Assembly (NCBI GenBank): GCA_902769525.1
Contig: CACXPG010000008.1
Location: forward strand, 62,001 to 126,000
DNA: 64,000 nt
Direction of reading: 5' to 3'
From: an uncultured Bacteroidia bacterium
GTDB lineage: Bacteria; Bacteroidota; Bacteroidia; Bacteroidales; UBA932
Shown here: positions 15,601-24,703 of the stretch, piece by piece
Position numbering within the stretch: position 1 is the stretch's first letter
How the letters are laid out: each line of letters opens with the position of its first letter
Translations under genes and position numbers: made by a program
The notes under the pieces: generated by a model
The model's input: the letters and a program-made list of their open reading frames with translations, nothing else
Told to the model about the DNA's origin: nothing
The model's database searches: none

Positions 15601-16995
15601 TTAGACCTCATTTGAATCGCTGCTGAAGAGACTTTCTCCGTCCAGTACTTCTTTTGTGACTTTCTTCAGGCCTTTGCCAATGCCAGAGAGCCATCCGCGG
15701 CCTTTCTTGCCTTCCTTTTTGCTCTCGGAGCCGCCATTTGAACTGTTGTTGCCTGTTTTGATAACAACCGTTTCCTCAATCTCTTCTGTCTTTTCAGGCT
15801 CCCTTATGTCTTTAACGCAGTCTGTGATAACCAGATTCTCGTATTCCATTTTCTTGAATGCATAGATAAGCATACCAACGGCCGTGGCAGCGGTGGTATC
15901 CATAATGCCATCGCAGCTGCCCGGATCTAACTCCATTGTGTTAGGCTCTCCGATCCTTGTCTCAAAACCAGTAACGAAATCGGCAAGGTTGGAAAGGTTG
16001 TTCAGTTTTGCTCCGCCGCCTGTCAGTACCATTCCGCTGCGGATAGTGTCCTTGAAGCCGGACTGCTCCACGTGCCAGCAGACGGCCTCCAGTATCTCCT
16101 CCATTCTGGCCTGAATGATTCTGGAGAGTGTCTTGGCCTGGATTTCCTTGTTGCTGCCGGCGCCAATTCCAGGAATGACAATCTTCAGAGACGGGTCTGC
16201 GTAGTCGCTGAAAGAGCAGCCGTAGCTCTTCTTTATAATCTCCGCGTTCTTGGCAGAGATGCCGCATCCGGTGCAGATGTCTTCAGTTACAGAGTTTCCT
16301 CCGAACGGAATAATGCCCGCATAGCGTATGATGTTGTGATGATATACGATCACGTCTGTAGTGCCGCCTCCGATGTCGACCAGAACAGAGCCTACCTCCA
16401 TCTCGTCGTCGGTGAGGACTGCCATGGCAGAGGAAACAGGCTCAAGCACAATCTCAATCGGCTCTATGTTGGACATGGCAAGGGTGGATTTTATCATCCT
16501 GAGCGAGTTCTCCTTGCTGGCAAACAGCTTGAAACGAGCGACTATGTTGCGTCCTAGCATTCCTACCGGCTCGCTTACGCTCATGTAGTTGTCCACGTTA
16601 TAAGACTGCGGCACCGAGTAGAATACCTTGTACCCGTCCTCGGGAATCATATTGTATGTGCCTTTGGTGATATCCGTTATCTCCTCTTCTTTGATCAGAG
16701 ATTCGAAGTCTTTCCTCTGGATCTGGAAAGGCTCCGGGGAAATGCACTTGATGTCTTGGCCTGCAATTCCCACAAAGGCTTTGGTAATCTTCATGTTCAG
16801 CTGGTTCTCCACTTTCTTCAGGGCTTCCTGAAGAGCCTGGTGTGCAAATCTCACGTTTTCGATCCTTCCTCTCTTGATTCCTTTGGAAGGGGTCTCCCCG
16901 TAGGCCACTACCTTCACTCCGAGTTCGGTTTTCTCTCCGACGGCGACGACGACTTTAGTGGTTCCGAGATCGATGGCAGCAATCAAATCTTTCAT
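15601..16995 (-). CDS. ftsA: Cell division protein FtsA
   Basis: This 464-residue actin-like ATPase tethers FtsZ to the membrane. Phosphate loops are visible as IAAIDLGTTKVVVAVGEK (5-22) and VLVDIGGGTTDVIVYH, and the adenosine loop as GMVLTGGGAKLNNL. Near the C-terminus a basic Ser/Gly linker leads to GWLSGIGKGLKKVTKEVL, a plausible amphipathic membrane-binding helix, and then an acidic end. It is longer than E. coli FtsA (420). It sits between ftsQ and ftsZ in the standard order. Confidence 0.95.
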   Translation of the reverse strand: MKDLIAAIDLGTTKVVVAVGEKTELGVKVVAYGETPSKGIKRGRIENVRFAHQALQEALKKVENQLNMKITKAFVGIAGQDIKCISPEPFQIQRKDFESLIKEEEITDITKGTYNMIPEDGYKVFYSVPQSYNVDNYMSVSEPVGMLGRNIVARFKLFASKENSLRMIKSTLAMSNIEPIEIVLEPVSSAMAVLTDDEMEVGSVLVDIGGGTTDVIVYHHNIIRYAGIIPFGGNSVTEDICTGCGISAKNAEIIKKSYGCSFSDYADPSLKIVIPGIGAGSNKEIQAKTLSRIIQARMEEILEAVCWHVEQSGFKDTIRSGMVLTGGGAKLNNLSNLADFVTGFETRIGEPNTMELDPGSCDGIMDTTAATAVGMLIYAFKKMEYENLVITDCVKDIREPEKTEEIEETVVIKTGNNSSNGGSESKKEGKKGRGWLSGIGKGLKKVTKEVLDGESLFSSDSNEV

Positions 16996-17010
16996 ATCTT
17001 CTGTTGTGTG

Positions 17011-18030
17011 TTACTGGTTGGTTTGTGTATCTGTTGTTGTTTGTTTCTTGGCTTTTTCGGCCTCGGCTTTGGCTTTCTTTTCAGCTTCTGCCTTGGCTTT
17101 CTCTTCGGCCTGTCTGGCTTTTTCAGCTTCCTTCAAGGCCTTTTCTTCCGCCTCTTTCCTGGCCTTTATCTCGGCCTCGATTGCGGCTTTTTCTTCGGCT
17201 TCTCTCTTGGCCCGCTCCTCTCTCTTTTTCTGCATGTACCTGGCGTCTGCCTTGGTGCAGACAATCTGTCCCCGATACTTGAGGTTTACGCAGGCGTACT
17301 TGTCCCATCCTTCTTTAGGAACGATGTACTGGTAGAAGGAGCTGAGCTTGTTGAACTTTTCTGGTATGTTGTCAAAGTCGCCGAAGATAATTCTCTGCTC
17401 TCCTGCCCGGGTTACGAGTTCCGCGTCTCCTTCGTCGTTGATGAAAACTTCTTCGATCTGGTTGTTCCAGAACGGGTTCCGCTCAAGGAACAGTCCCATT
17501 TCCAGCATCTTGGATATGAGGGCCGTGCTGTCTGTGAAGTTTTCGTCCTCCAGGAAGTTCTCCGGTATGTTTCCCGTTATCACGGGTACATAGGAAGGAT
17601 GGTCCGGTATGAGCGGGAAGATGTACGCTGTCTCGTCTATGTAGAAACCGCCGTTAGGGGCTTCTATCCTCACTACCGGCTTTCTCTGCCGGATTTCTAT
17701 GTTCATCTGCCCGTCTCTTGTGATGAAGGCCTGGCTCTCCTTTACAACGCTTCGGTGGTTGAGCAGGGCTTCTATCTGCTGCAGCTTGATGCTGTCTATG
17801 TTCTTGCCCACTGAAGGGCCGAGGAACCTGTCGATGATGCCTATGACTTCCTCCTTGCTTATGAACTTGTTCAGCGAACTGTCCAGCAAGGTGACTTTCA
17901 CGCTCTTGCAAACCTGGGACGGCTGAGCCTTGCCGTACAGTCCGTCAGCAAACCAGAAATAAGCTCCGGCTGCCACTGCCAGTACGGTGTAGAGGAGTCC
18001 TCCCAAAATATGTTTCCAAGTCTTGCTCAT
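17011..18030 (-). CDS. ftsQ: Cell division protein FtsQ/DivIB with long charged C-terminal tail
   Basis: The 339-residue protein has a short N-terminus, one transmembrane helix (about 8-28, ILGGLLYTVLAVAAGAYFWF), a POTRA-like region (VKVTLLDSSLNKFISKEEVIGII, IEIRQRKPVVRIEAPNGGFYIDE) and a beta domain ending near DKYACVNLKYRGQIVCTK (about 250). FtsQ links early and late division proteins in the periplasm. Unusually, the last 80 residues are a Lys/Glu/Ala coiled coil (repeats of EEKAKAEAEKKAKAEAEK type) that would lie in the periplasm. E. coli FtsQ is 276 residues and has no such tail. It is 15 bases before ftsA and 6 bases after the murG-murC stop. Confidence 0.88.
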   Translation of the reverse strand: MSKTWKHILGGLLYTVLAVAAGAYFWFADGLYGKAQPSQVCKSVKVTLLDSSLNKFISKEEVIGIIDRFLGPSVGKNIDSIKLQQIEALLNHRSVVKESQAFITRDGQMNIEIRQRKPVVRIEAPNGGFYIDETAYIFPLIPDHPSYVPVITGNIPENFLEDENFTDSTALISKMLEMGLFLERNPFWNNQIEEVFINDEGDAELVTRAGEQRIIFGDFDNIPEKFNKLSSFYQYIVPKEGWDKYACVNLKYRGQIVCTKADARYMQKKREERAKREAEEKAAIEAEIKARKEAEEKALKEAEKARQAEEKAKAEAEKKAKAEAEKAKKQTTTDTQTNQ

Positions 18031-18036
18031 CTGTTC

Positions 18037-20607
18037 CTATATCCTTTCTTTGATCATCTGGGCTATCGGCTGTACATAGCGGTCTATGTTGCCGGCGCCG
18101 AATGTGGCTACCAGGTCGAGAGTGCCTTCATCCATTCTCTTTGTCAGTAGGTCTACAAGCTCTTCCTTGGTTATCAGTGTCTTGTCCTCAACTGTAATCT
18201 TGTCGAAGATTATCGCTGAGCTCACTCCTTCTATCGGGAGTTCTCTTGCAGGGTAGATGTCCAGCAGGATTACGCTGTCGGCTGCGCTGAGGGCCTTGGC
18301 GAAATCCTCTGCCAGGTCTCTGGTCCTGGTGTAGAGGTGCGGCTGGAACACTGCTGTCAGCTTTCTTCCCGGGAAGGCTTCCCTGAGGGAACTGATTGTG
18401 GTGGCAATCTCCTGCGGATGATGGGCGTAATCGTCTATGTAGACGGTCTTCGGGGTGTTAACCCAGATGTCCATCCTGCGCTGTACTCCGCGGAATGTGG
18501 CCATGGCTTCCTTTATCTTTTGCTCGCCGATGCCGTAGAGCAGTGCCACCGATGCCGCCGCAACGGCGTTTTCTATGTTCACCCATCCCGGAATGCCTAC
18601 GGTGCAGTCCTCGATTTTTCCGTTTCCGCCAATGATGTGGGCCGGATAGCGGAGGGTGAACGAGAACATTCCGGTTTCCTTGCCGTCTTTCTTGAGAGGT
18701 ACTATGCCTGTGGCGTAGAAGTCCGACTTTTCATCGTTGAAAGAGTAGGTGAGCACCTCCGCCTTTACTCCTGCGGTGTTCAGTATGGCGCCCTTCTTTA
18801 CCACCAGATATCCGTCTCCGTCAACCTGAGAAGCGAATTTGGCATAGGCCTGCCTCATGTTCTCCACTGTTCCGTAGATGTCCAGATGGTCCGCGTCTGT
18901 GGCGGTAACCACCGCTATGTGCGGGAACAGCTGGTGGAACGAGCGGTCAAACTCGTCGGCTTCTGCCACTACGACGTTGTTCTTTGCGAGCAGCAGGTTG
19001 CTGTCGTAGTTCTTGGATATTCCGCCAAGGAAGGCGTTGCATCCTGTGCCGCTGCTTTGGAATATGTGGGCCAGAAGGGTGCTGGTGGTGGTTTTGCCGT
19101 GGCTTCCGCTGATTGCCAGGCAAGTCTTGCCTTCCGCTATGTGTCCCAGGGCGCGGCTTCTCTTTATCACCTTGTAGCCCAGTCTGTTGACTTCCACGAG
19201 TTCATTCATTTCCGCTGGCACGGCCGGGGTGTAGATTACAAGAGTGTTGTCCTTGTCCTGAGGAATGCGTGAAGGATCGTCTTCGTAGTGGACGTCTATG
19301 CCTTCGCTTTCCAGGGCGCGGGTGAGGGCGCTCGGAGTGCGGTCATATCCGCTGACGGTGCATCCTCTGCTCTTGTAATATCTTGCAAGGGCGCTCATGC
19401 CGATTCCGCCGATGCCTATAAAGTACACATTCTCAGGTTCTTTACTCATAGGTGCGGTTGAAGCTGCCTTAGCGTCGGTCTCTTTCTTGAAGCCTTTGCA
19501 GAGCTTGAGGCATTCATCGGCAATCTGCTTTCCTGCGTTCGGCTTTGCCAGCTTGAGAATGTTCTCTTCCAGGGAGCGGATCTTTTCCTGGTCGCCGATA
19601 AGGCTCTTTATAACGCCCATCAGCTTTTGCTCTGCCTCGATGTCTTTGACCATCATCGCGGCGTCCTTGCTGACCAGGGCCATGGCGTTGTGTGTCTGGT
19701 GGTCTTCGCTCACGTTAGGGCTTGGCACAAATACGGTGCACTTTCCGGCTACGCAGAGTTCGGAAATCGTTCCGGCTCCGGCGCGGCTGACCACTACATC
19801 GGCAGCGGCGTAGGCAAGGTCCATCCTGCTTATGAAATCCGTACAACAGACACACTCATGAGGGGTGGATTCCAAAAACTCGTCTATCTCTTTCTTATAG
19901 ACCTTGCCGCACTGCCAGATTACCTGGAAGCCATCAATCTGATGTTCCAGGATAGCTTTCTTCATGCAGTTGTTAAGGGTTCTGCAGCCCAGGCTTCCTC
20001 CAACCACGAAGACAGTCTTCTTCTGCGGGTCGAGATTATAGAATCTGATGCCTTCCTGCCTCATCTGAGGGGTGCAGCGGACAATCTCCTTGCGGATAGG
20101 GTTGCCGGTGATCAGAATCTTCTCTTTCGGGAAGAAGCGTTCCATATTGTCGTAAGCCACGCAGATCTTGCTGGCCTTTGAGGCGTTTTTCCTGTTCACG
20201 ATTCCAGCGAAGGAGTTCTGCTCCTGAAGCAGCACCGGAACTTTCAGAGCCGCTGCAGCCGAAACCAGGGCGGCTGAGGCATATCCGCCGACTCCCACCA
20301 CGAAGTCAGGCTTGAAATCCTTGACTATCTTCTTTGCCAGGCGGCGGCATTTGAGGTAGTCCAGGGCGACTGATATGTTTGAAAGCGAGTACAGAGGCCT
20401 GTGAAGTCCCCTTGCCGGAATGCCCTTGATAGGGTAGCCGGCTGCCGGAACCTTTTCCATCTCCATCTTTCCGGTTGCTCCCACGAAAAGTATGTCTGCA
20501 TCAGGAACCTGCTCCTTGATGGCGTTTGCTATGGATATTGCCGGGAAAATATGTCCCCCGGTTCCGCCTCCGCTGACTATTACTTTCATTTTATTCATCT
20601 CATTCAA
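18037..20607 (-). CDS. murG-murC: MurG-MurC fusion: GlcNAc transferase joined to UDP-MurNAc--L-alanine ligase
   Basis: One uninterrupted 856-residue frame contains two complete enzymes. Residues about 1-372 are MurG, with GGGTGGHIFPA (13-23), GVGGYAS (105-111) and SRAGAGTISEL (274-284); it adds GlcNAc to lipid I to make lipid II at the membrane. After a linker of about 20 residues, rich in Lys, Ala and Ser, residues about 393-856 are MurC, with FIGIGGIGMSALA (396-408), the ATP loop SGSHGKTTT (500-508), and YAHHP and QPHLYTRTR further on; MurC joins L-alanine to UDP-MurNAc in the cytoplasm. Normally these are separate neighbouring genes in this cluster. An internal ATG at 19449 (Met387) could start MurC alone, but no good ribosome-binding site precedes it. 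Alternative starts are Met4 and Met7. Confidence 0.93.
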   Translation of the reverse strand: MNEMNKMKVIVSGGGTGGHIFPAISIANAIKEQVPDADILFVGATGKMEMEKVPAAGYPIKGIPARGLHRPLYSLSNISVALDYLKCRRLAKKIVKDFKPDFVVGVGGYASAALVSAAAALKVPVLLQEQNSFAGIVNRKNASKASKICVAYDNMERFFPKEKILITGNPIRKEIVRCTPQMRQEGIRFYNLDPQKKTVFVVGGSLGCRTLNNCMKKAILEHQIDGFQVIWQCGKVYKKEIDEFLESTPHECVCCTDFISRMDLAYAAADVVVSRAGAGTISELCVAGKCTVFVPSPNVSEDHQTHNAMALVSKDAAMMVKDIEAEQKLMGVIKSLIGDQEKIRSLEENILKLAKPNAGKQIADECLKLCKGFKKETDAKAASTAPMSKEPENVYFIGIGGIGMSALARYYKSRGCTVSGYDRTPSALTRALESEGIDVHYEDDPSRIPQDKDNTLVIYTPAVPAEMNELVEVNRLGYKVIKRSRALGHIAEGKTCLAISGSHGKTTTSTLLAHIFQSSGTGCNAFLGGISKNYDSNLLLAKNNVVVAEADEFDRSFHQLFPHIAVVTATDADHLDIYGTVENMRQAYAKFASQVDGDGYLVVKKGAILNTAGVKAEVLTYSFNDEKSDFYATGIVPLKKDGKETGMFSFTLRYPAHIIGGNGKIEDCTVGIPGWVNIENAVAAASVALLYGIGEQKIKEAMATFRGVQRRMDIWVNTPKTVYIDDYAHHPQEIATTISSLREAFPGRKLTAVFQPHLYTRTRDLAEDFAKALSAADSVILLDIYPARELPIEGVSSAIIFDKITVEDKTLITKEELVDLLTKRMDEGTLDLVATFGAGNIDRYVQPIAQMIKERI

Positions 20608-20638
20608 AAATTCAATTCGTTATGCCCGCCCAGCACGT

Positions 20639-22018
20639 TTATTCATCACTGCCAAGCTGGTCGGCATACCTCTGCCTGAGGTAGGCGTCTCTTTCCTCCT
20701 GGCTCATAGCGTCCTGCTTGGCCTGCTCGTGTTTTGCTTCCCTGTCCTGCATTTCCTGCTGACGCTGTCTTTCAAGTCTTTTCTGCTCTTTCTCAAGTCT
20801 TTCCCTCTCTTCGATTTCCGCCTGGGCGTCTTCCTTGGTTCTGGAAATCGAGAGTATGATTCCGAAGGCTCCGCTGATAATGATGAACGATGTGCCTCCC
20901 AGACTGATCAGCGGCAGGGTGTGGCCTGTAACCGGGAAAATTCCCACGTTCACCAGAATATGCAGCATTGCCTGCACCATAATCACGGCCCCGAGTCCTC
21001 CCACGGTTATGGCGGCAAACACCGTCCGGCATTCCTTGACTATCAGTACGCACCGGTAGAAGAACCATACATAGAGCATCAGCACCAGCATTCCTCCCCA
21101 GATGCCGTATTCCTCGATGATGATGGAGTAGATGTAGTCTGAGTAAGGATGCGGCAGCACATATCGCTGAGTGCTCTTGCCCGGACCTTTGCCCAGAAGG
21201 CTTCCTTCCTTTACGGCTATCTGTGCCATATCGGCCTGGAGAGTCTCGTCGGCGAGCCTCTGGAGGGCTCTCTTGTCCATTTTTTCCTTGTCTACAGATT
21301 CTTCGTTCTGGGTGAACCTCTTTATTCTCTCGATGGCGGTATCCATTCTCGGGAACAGGCCGAAAGTCACGTGCAGCAGAATCAGCAGAGCCACCGCTGC
21401 CGCTCCCAGACCTATGGTCTTCATTATGTAGGACATCTTCACTCCGGCGATGAACAGTATGATGAAGCATATCAGAGCCATATAGATGGCGGCTGAAACG
21501 CTTCCAACCAAAATCAGCACGATGCACAGGCCTACCGGCGCAATTATCTTCAGAAGGAAACTCTTGTAGGTATCTATGTTCATGATCTCCAGGGCTCTTG
21601 CCAGATAGAGCACTATGGCTACCTTGGCAAATTCGGCCGGCTGGAACTGGATGCCACCGATGGACAGCCATCTTTGGGCGTCGTTGGTGGTTTTTCCGAT
21701 AGCCAGAGTGAGAACCAGGAGCCCTATGGCCAGCAGCATAGACCAAATGGACAGTGTCCTCCACCATCTCGGAGGAACCTTGTAGCAGATATACAGGGCG
21801 GCCAGTCCGAGCACCACAAACCTGATCTGCTTCATCAGTATGGCAAAGTTGGTGCTGCCCTTCATATAGGCCAGGCTGCTGCTTGACGAATATATGAGGG
21901 CGATGGAAATCAGGCTGAGCAGGAAGAATATCACCCAGATCACCTTGTCTCCGTGAAGGCGGCTGACGACATCTGCCTGTGCATTTTCCTCTCTGATTAT
22001 GTTTTCCTTCTCTGCCAT
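20639..22018 (-). CDS. ftsW: Peptidoglycan glycosyltransferase FtsW (SEDS family) with charged C-terminal tail
   Basis: The 459-residue polytopic membrane protein has about ten transmembrane segments and the SEDS features FQPAEFAKVAIVLYLAR, LPHPYSDYIYSIIIEEYGIWGG and VTGHTLPLISLGGTS. It polymerises lipid II at the septum with FtsI. The last 65 residues (from about 393) form a highly charged Glu/Arg/Gln/Lys coiled coil in the cytoplasm, absent from typical FtsW (about 380-415 residues). It is preceded by murD (7 bases) and followed by the murG-murC fusion. Confidence 0.93.
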   Translation of the reverse strand: MAEKENIIREENAQADVVSRLHGDKVIWVIFFLLSLISIALIYSSSSSLAYMKGSTNFAILMKQIRFVVLGLAALYICYKVPPRWWRTLSIWSMLLAIGLLVLTLAIGKTTNDAQRWLSIGGIQFQPAEFAKVAIVLYLARALEIMNIDTYKSFLLKIIAPVGLCIVLILVGSVSAAIYMALICFIILFIAGVKMSYIMKTIGLGAAAVALLILLHVTFGLFPRMDTAIERIKRFTQNEESVDKEKMDKRALQRLADETLQADMAQIAVKEGSLLGKGPGKSTQRYVLPHPYSDYIYSIIIEEYGIWGGMLVLMLYVWFFYRCVLIVKECRTVFAAITVGGLGAVIMVQAMLHILVNVGIFPVTGHTLPLISLGGTSFIIISGAFGIILSISRTKEDAQAEIEERERLEKEQKRLERQRQQEMQDREAKHEQAKQDAMSQEERDAYLRQRYADQLGSDE

Positions 22019-22025
22019 TTTCCTT

Positions 22026-23366
22026 TTAAAGTTCTCTTACAGCTTTCTTGAACTGGTCTCCTCTGTCCTCGTAGCTCTTGAACAGGTCGAAGCTGGCGCA
22101 GCAAGGGCTCAGCAGCACGGTGTCTCCAGGAACGGAGTTCTCGTAAGCGGCCTTTACGGCGTCTTTGGCGCTTGTCACGTCTATGATCTTGTCAACCTTG
22201 TCTGCAAAGCACTCGTGGAGTTTCTCGTTGTGGAGTCCCATGCAGATGAGCACCTTCACCTTGTCTTTTACAAACTTGTAAAGCGGCTCGTAGTCGTTGC
22301 CCTTGTCCTTTCCGCCGGCAATCCAGACTACAGGTGTTGTCATGCTCTCCAGAGCGTACCAGGCGGAATCCACGTTGGTGGCCTTGGAGTCGTTGATGTA
22401 CATTACGCCCTTGATGCTCATCACTTTTTCCAGCCTGTGCTCCACTCCCTGGAAGTTCATCAGCGATTCTCTGATGACCTTGTTGTCTATGTTAACGGCC
22501 TTTGCCGCTATGGCTGCGGCCATCGAGTTGTAGACATTGTGCTTTCCCTGCAGGGCAAGTTCTTTCAGGTACATCGAGTACTCGTCGTCTTCGTAGCGGA
22601 CAAACAGGCGGTCTTCGTCGATGAAGGCTCCCTGGTCCACCTTCTTCTTCTGGGTGAACGGGAGTTTCTTGGCCGTGAGGACAATCCTGTCCAGTTCCTT
22701 GGTGCTGATAGGGTCGTCCGCGCAGAACACGAAGCATTCTTTCTCGGTCAAGTTCTGGACAATGCGGAACTTGGCGTCCACATAGTTCTGCATCTTGAAC
22801 TGGTAGCGGTCCAGATGGTCCGGAGTGATGTTGGTCAGTATGGCTATGTCTGCCTTGAAGGCGTACATTCCGTCCAGCTGGAAGCTGCTGAGCTCGATCA
22901 CGTAGTAGTCAAAGTTCTCGGTAGCCACCTGGTAGGCGTAGCTCTTGCCGATATTGCCGGCCAGGCCCACGTTCAGCCCCGCGTTCTTGAGCATATAGTA
23001 TATCAGCGATGTGGTGGTGGTCTTGCCGTTGCTTCCGGTTATACAGATTTTCTTTGCGTGGTCGTATCTTCCGGCAAACTCTATCTCTGAGATGATAGGA
23101 ATCCTGTACTCCCTGATACTCTGCACCATAGGGTTTTCCTCTGGAATGCCCGGGCTCTTTATGACCTCGTCCGCGCAAAGGATCTTCTCCTTTGTGTGGC
23201 CTCCCTCTTCGTAGTCTATGGAGAATTTGCTGAGCGTTTCCTTGTACTGGGGCTTGATGGTCCCGCTGTCTGACAGGAACACGTCAAATCCCTTGACCTT
23301 CGCCAGCACGGCACTTCCCACGCCGCTTTCTCCGCCTCCGAGTATCACAATTCTTTTCTTTCCCAT
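22026..23366 (-). CDS. murD: UDP-N-acetylmuramoyl-L-alanine--D-glutamate ligase MurD
   Basis: The 446-residue Mur ligase has an N-terminal nucleotide-binding domain (MGKKRIVILGGGESGVGSA), the ATP-binding loop ITGSNGKTTTTSLI, and the central and C-terminal domains with NDSKATNVDS and WIAGGKDKGNDY. The enzyme adds D-glutamate to UDP-MurNAc-L-Ala in the cytoplasm. Length is normal (E. coli 438). It lies between mraY (44 bases) and ftsW (7 bases) in the standard dcw order. Confidence 0.96.
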   Translation of the reverse strand: MGKKRIVILGGGESGVGSAVLAKVKGFDVFLSDSGTIKPQYKETLSKFSIDYEEGGHTKEKILCADEVIKSPGIPEENPMVQSIREYRIPIISEIEFAGRYDHAKKICITGSNGKTTTTSLIYYMLKNAGLNVGLAGNIGKSYAYQVATENFDYYVIELSSFQLDGMYAFKADIAILTNITPDHLDRYQFKMQNYVDAKFRIVQNLTEKECFVFCADDPISTKELDRIVLTAKKLPFTQKKKVDQGAFIDEDRLFVRYEDDEYSMYLKELALQGKHNVYNSMAAAIAAKAVNIDNKVIRESLMNFQGVEHRLEKVMSIKGVMYINDSKATNVDSAWYALESMTTPVVWIAGGKDKGNDYEPLYKFVKDKVKVLICMGLHNEKLHECFADKVDKIIDVTSAKDAVKAAYENSVPGDTVLLSPCCASFDLFKSYEDRGDQFKKAVREL

Positions 23367-23410
23367 AATTGTATCGCGATTCTATATCTGTTAATCTTCT
23401 TTATTTTCAG

Positions 23411-24691
23411 CTATCTTATCTTCAAGGTTATCACCGACAGTATTCCCAGAATTATCGTGATAATCCAGAACCTTACCGTGATCTTTGCTTCAGGTATGAC
23501 GTGGTGCGGCCACTGGATGAGGGCATCCGGGTTCTCCTTCTGGAAATGGTGGTGCAAAGGACTCATCCTGAACACTCTCACTCCTTCTCCCTTCTTGACT
23601 CTGGTGTACTTGAAATAGTATCTCTGAATCAGCACGCTCAGGCTCTCGACGAAGAATATTCCGCAGAAAATCGGGATGAGGAACTCTTTCCTTATCATCA
23701 CAGCCGCCACGGCTATGATACCTCCAAGAGCCAGAGATCCGGTGTCGCCCATAAATACCTGGGCAGGGTAGGTGTTGTACCACAGGAAACCTATGAGGGC
23801 TCCCACGAAGGCGGCCATGAATATCACTATCTCCGATGTGTTCGGGATATACATTATGTTCAGGTAGTCCGCAAATATGGCATTGCCGCTCAGGTAGGCC
23901 AATATGGCCACCGTCACTCCCACTATGGCGGACGTTCCCGCCGCAAGCCCGTCCATTCCGTCGGTCAGGTTGGTTCCGTTGGATACGGCTATAATGATGA
24001 AGGTTACGATAATCACGTAGATGATGTTTGTCGCCCAGTCTTTGAACTTGCCTTCGCCCGGAGCCAGCCAGGAGTACTTGAACTCGTTGTGCTTGAGGAA
24101 CGGGATGGTGGTGGTACGGCTCTTAACGTCTCTTACGTAAATGACTTTTTCGTCGCCGACTCCCTTTACCACTTCTTTCATGTCACCCGGATGAGGGGTG
24201 TCGCTGTACAGGCGTATTACATTCTGCTGTGAAATCAGCAGGGTTATTCCCACTACAAGTCCCACTGCCAGCTGGCCGAAGATCTTGTTCTTCTCCTTCA
24301 TTCCGTCCTTGTTCTTCTTGAAGACTTTAATAGAGTCGTCCTTGAAACCGATGGCGCCCAGGCAGATGGTGGTGAAGATCAGAAGCAGCACATAGACGCT
24401 GTCCAGCTTGCAGAACAGAAGCACCGGAATCAGTATGGCGGCCAGGATGATTATTCCTCCCATAGTAGGAGTGCCCTTCTTGGCGAGCTGGCCTTCCAGG
24501 CCGAGGTCTCTGATGGTCTCTCCAATCTGCTTTTTCTGCAGGCGGTGGATTATCTTCGGCCCGATCCAGAAAGCGATCACCAGCGCCAGTATGATGCACA
24601 CGGCGCCTCTGAAGGAAATATAGTTCATAAGGTTGGCTCCCGGGATATCCCAACCCATCTTCTCAAACCATTGGAACAAGTGATATATCAT
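23411..24691 (-). CDS. mraY: Phospho-N-acetylmuramoyl-pentapeptide transferase MraY
   Basis: The 426-residue inner-membrane enzyme transfers phospho-MurNAc-pentapeptide to undecaprenyl phosphate to give lipid I. Seen motifs are KKGTPTMGG, the Asp pair in IGFKDDSIKVFKKN, NLTDGMDGLAAGTSA and the late cytoplasmic loop with MSPLHHHFQ. An insert of about 65 residues around DTPHPGDMKEVVKGVGDEK makes it longer than E. coli MraY (360), a common Bacteroidota feature. It is located between murE and murD. Confidence 0.96.
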   Translation of the reverse strand: MIYHLFQWFEKMGWDIPGANLMNYISFRGAVCIILALVIAFWIGPKIIHRLQKKQIGETIRDLGLEGQLAKKGTPTMGGIIILAAILIPVLLFCKLDSVYVLLLIFTTICLGAIGFKDDSIKVFKKNKDGMKEKNKIFGQLAVGLVVGITLLISQQNVIRLYSDTPHPGDMKEVVKGVGDEKVIYVRDVKSRTTTIPFLKHNEFKYSWLAPGEGKFKDWATNIIYVIIVTFIIIAVSNGTNLTDGMDGLAAGTSAIVGVTVAILAYLSGNAIFADYLNIMYIPNTSEIVIFMAAFVGALIGFLWYNTYPAQVFMGDTGSLALGGIIAVAAVMIRKEFLIPIFCGIFFVESLSVLIQRYYFKYTRVKKGEGVRVFRMSPLHHHFQKENPDALIQWPHHVIPEAKITVRFWIITIILGILSVITLKIR

Positions 24692-24703
24692 AGTTTCGTG
24701 TCG

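Noticed and set aside
16756..17814. 352-codon plus-strand frame rich in Leu, Phe and Gly
   Set aside because: It is the antisense shadow of the ftsQ coiled-coil tail and ftsA start; codon bias of the real strand explains it.
18337..19272. 311-codon plus-strand frame
   Set aside because: Antisense to the MurC half of the fusion; no recognisable family.
21999..23090. 363-codon plus-strand frame
   Set aside because: Antisense to murD; Val/His-rich composition typical of shadow frames.
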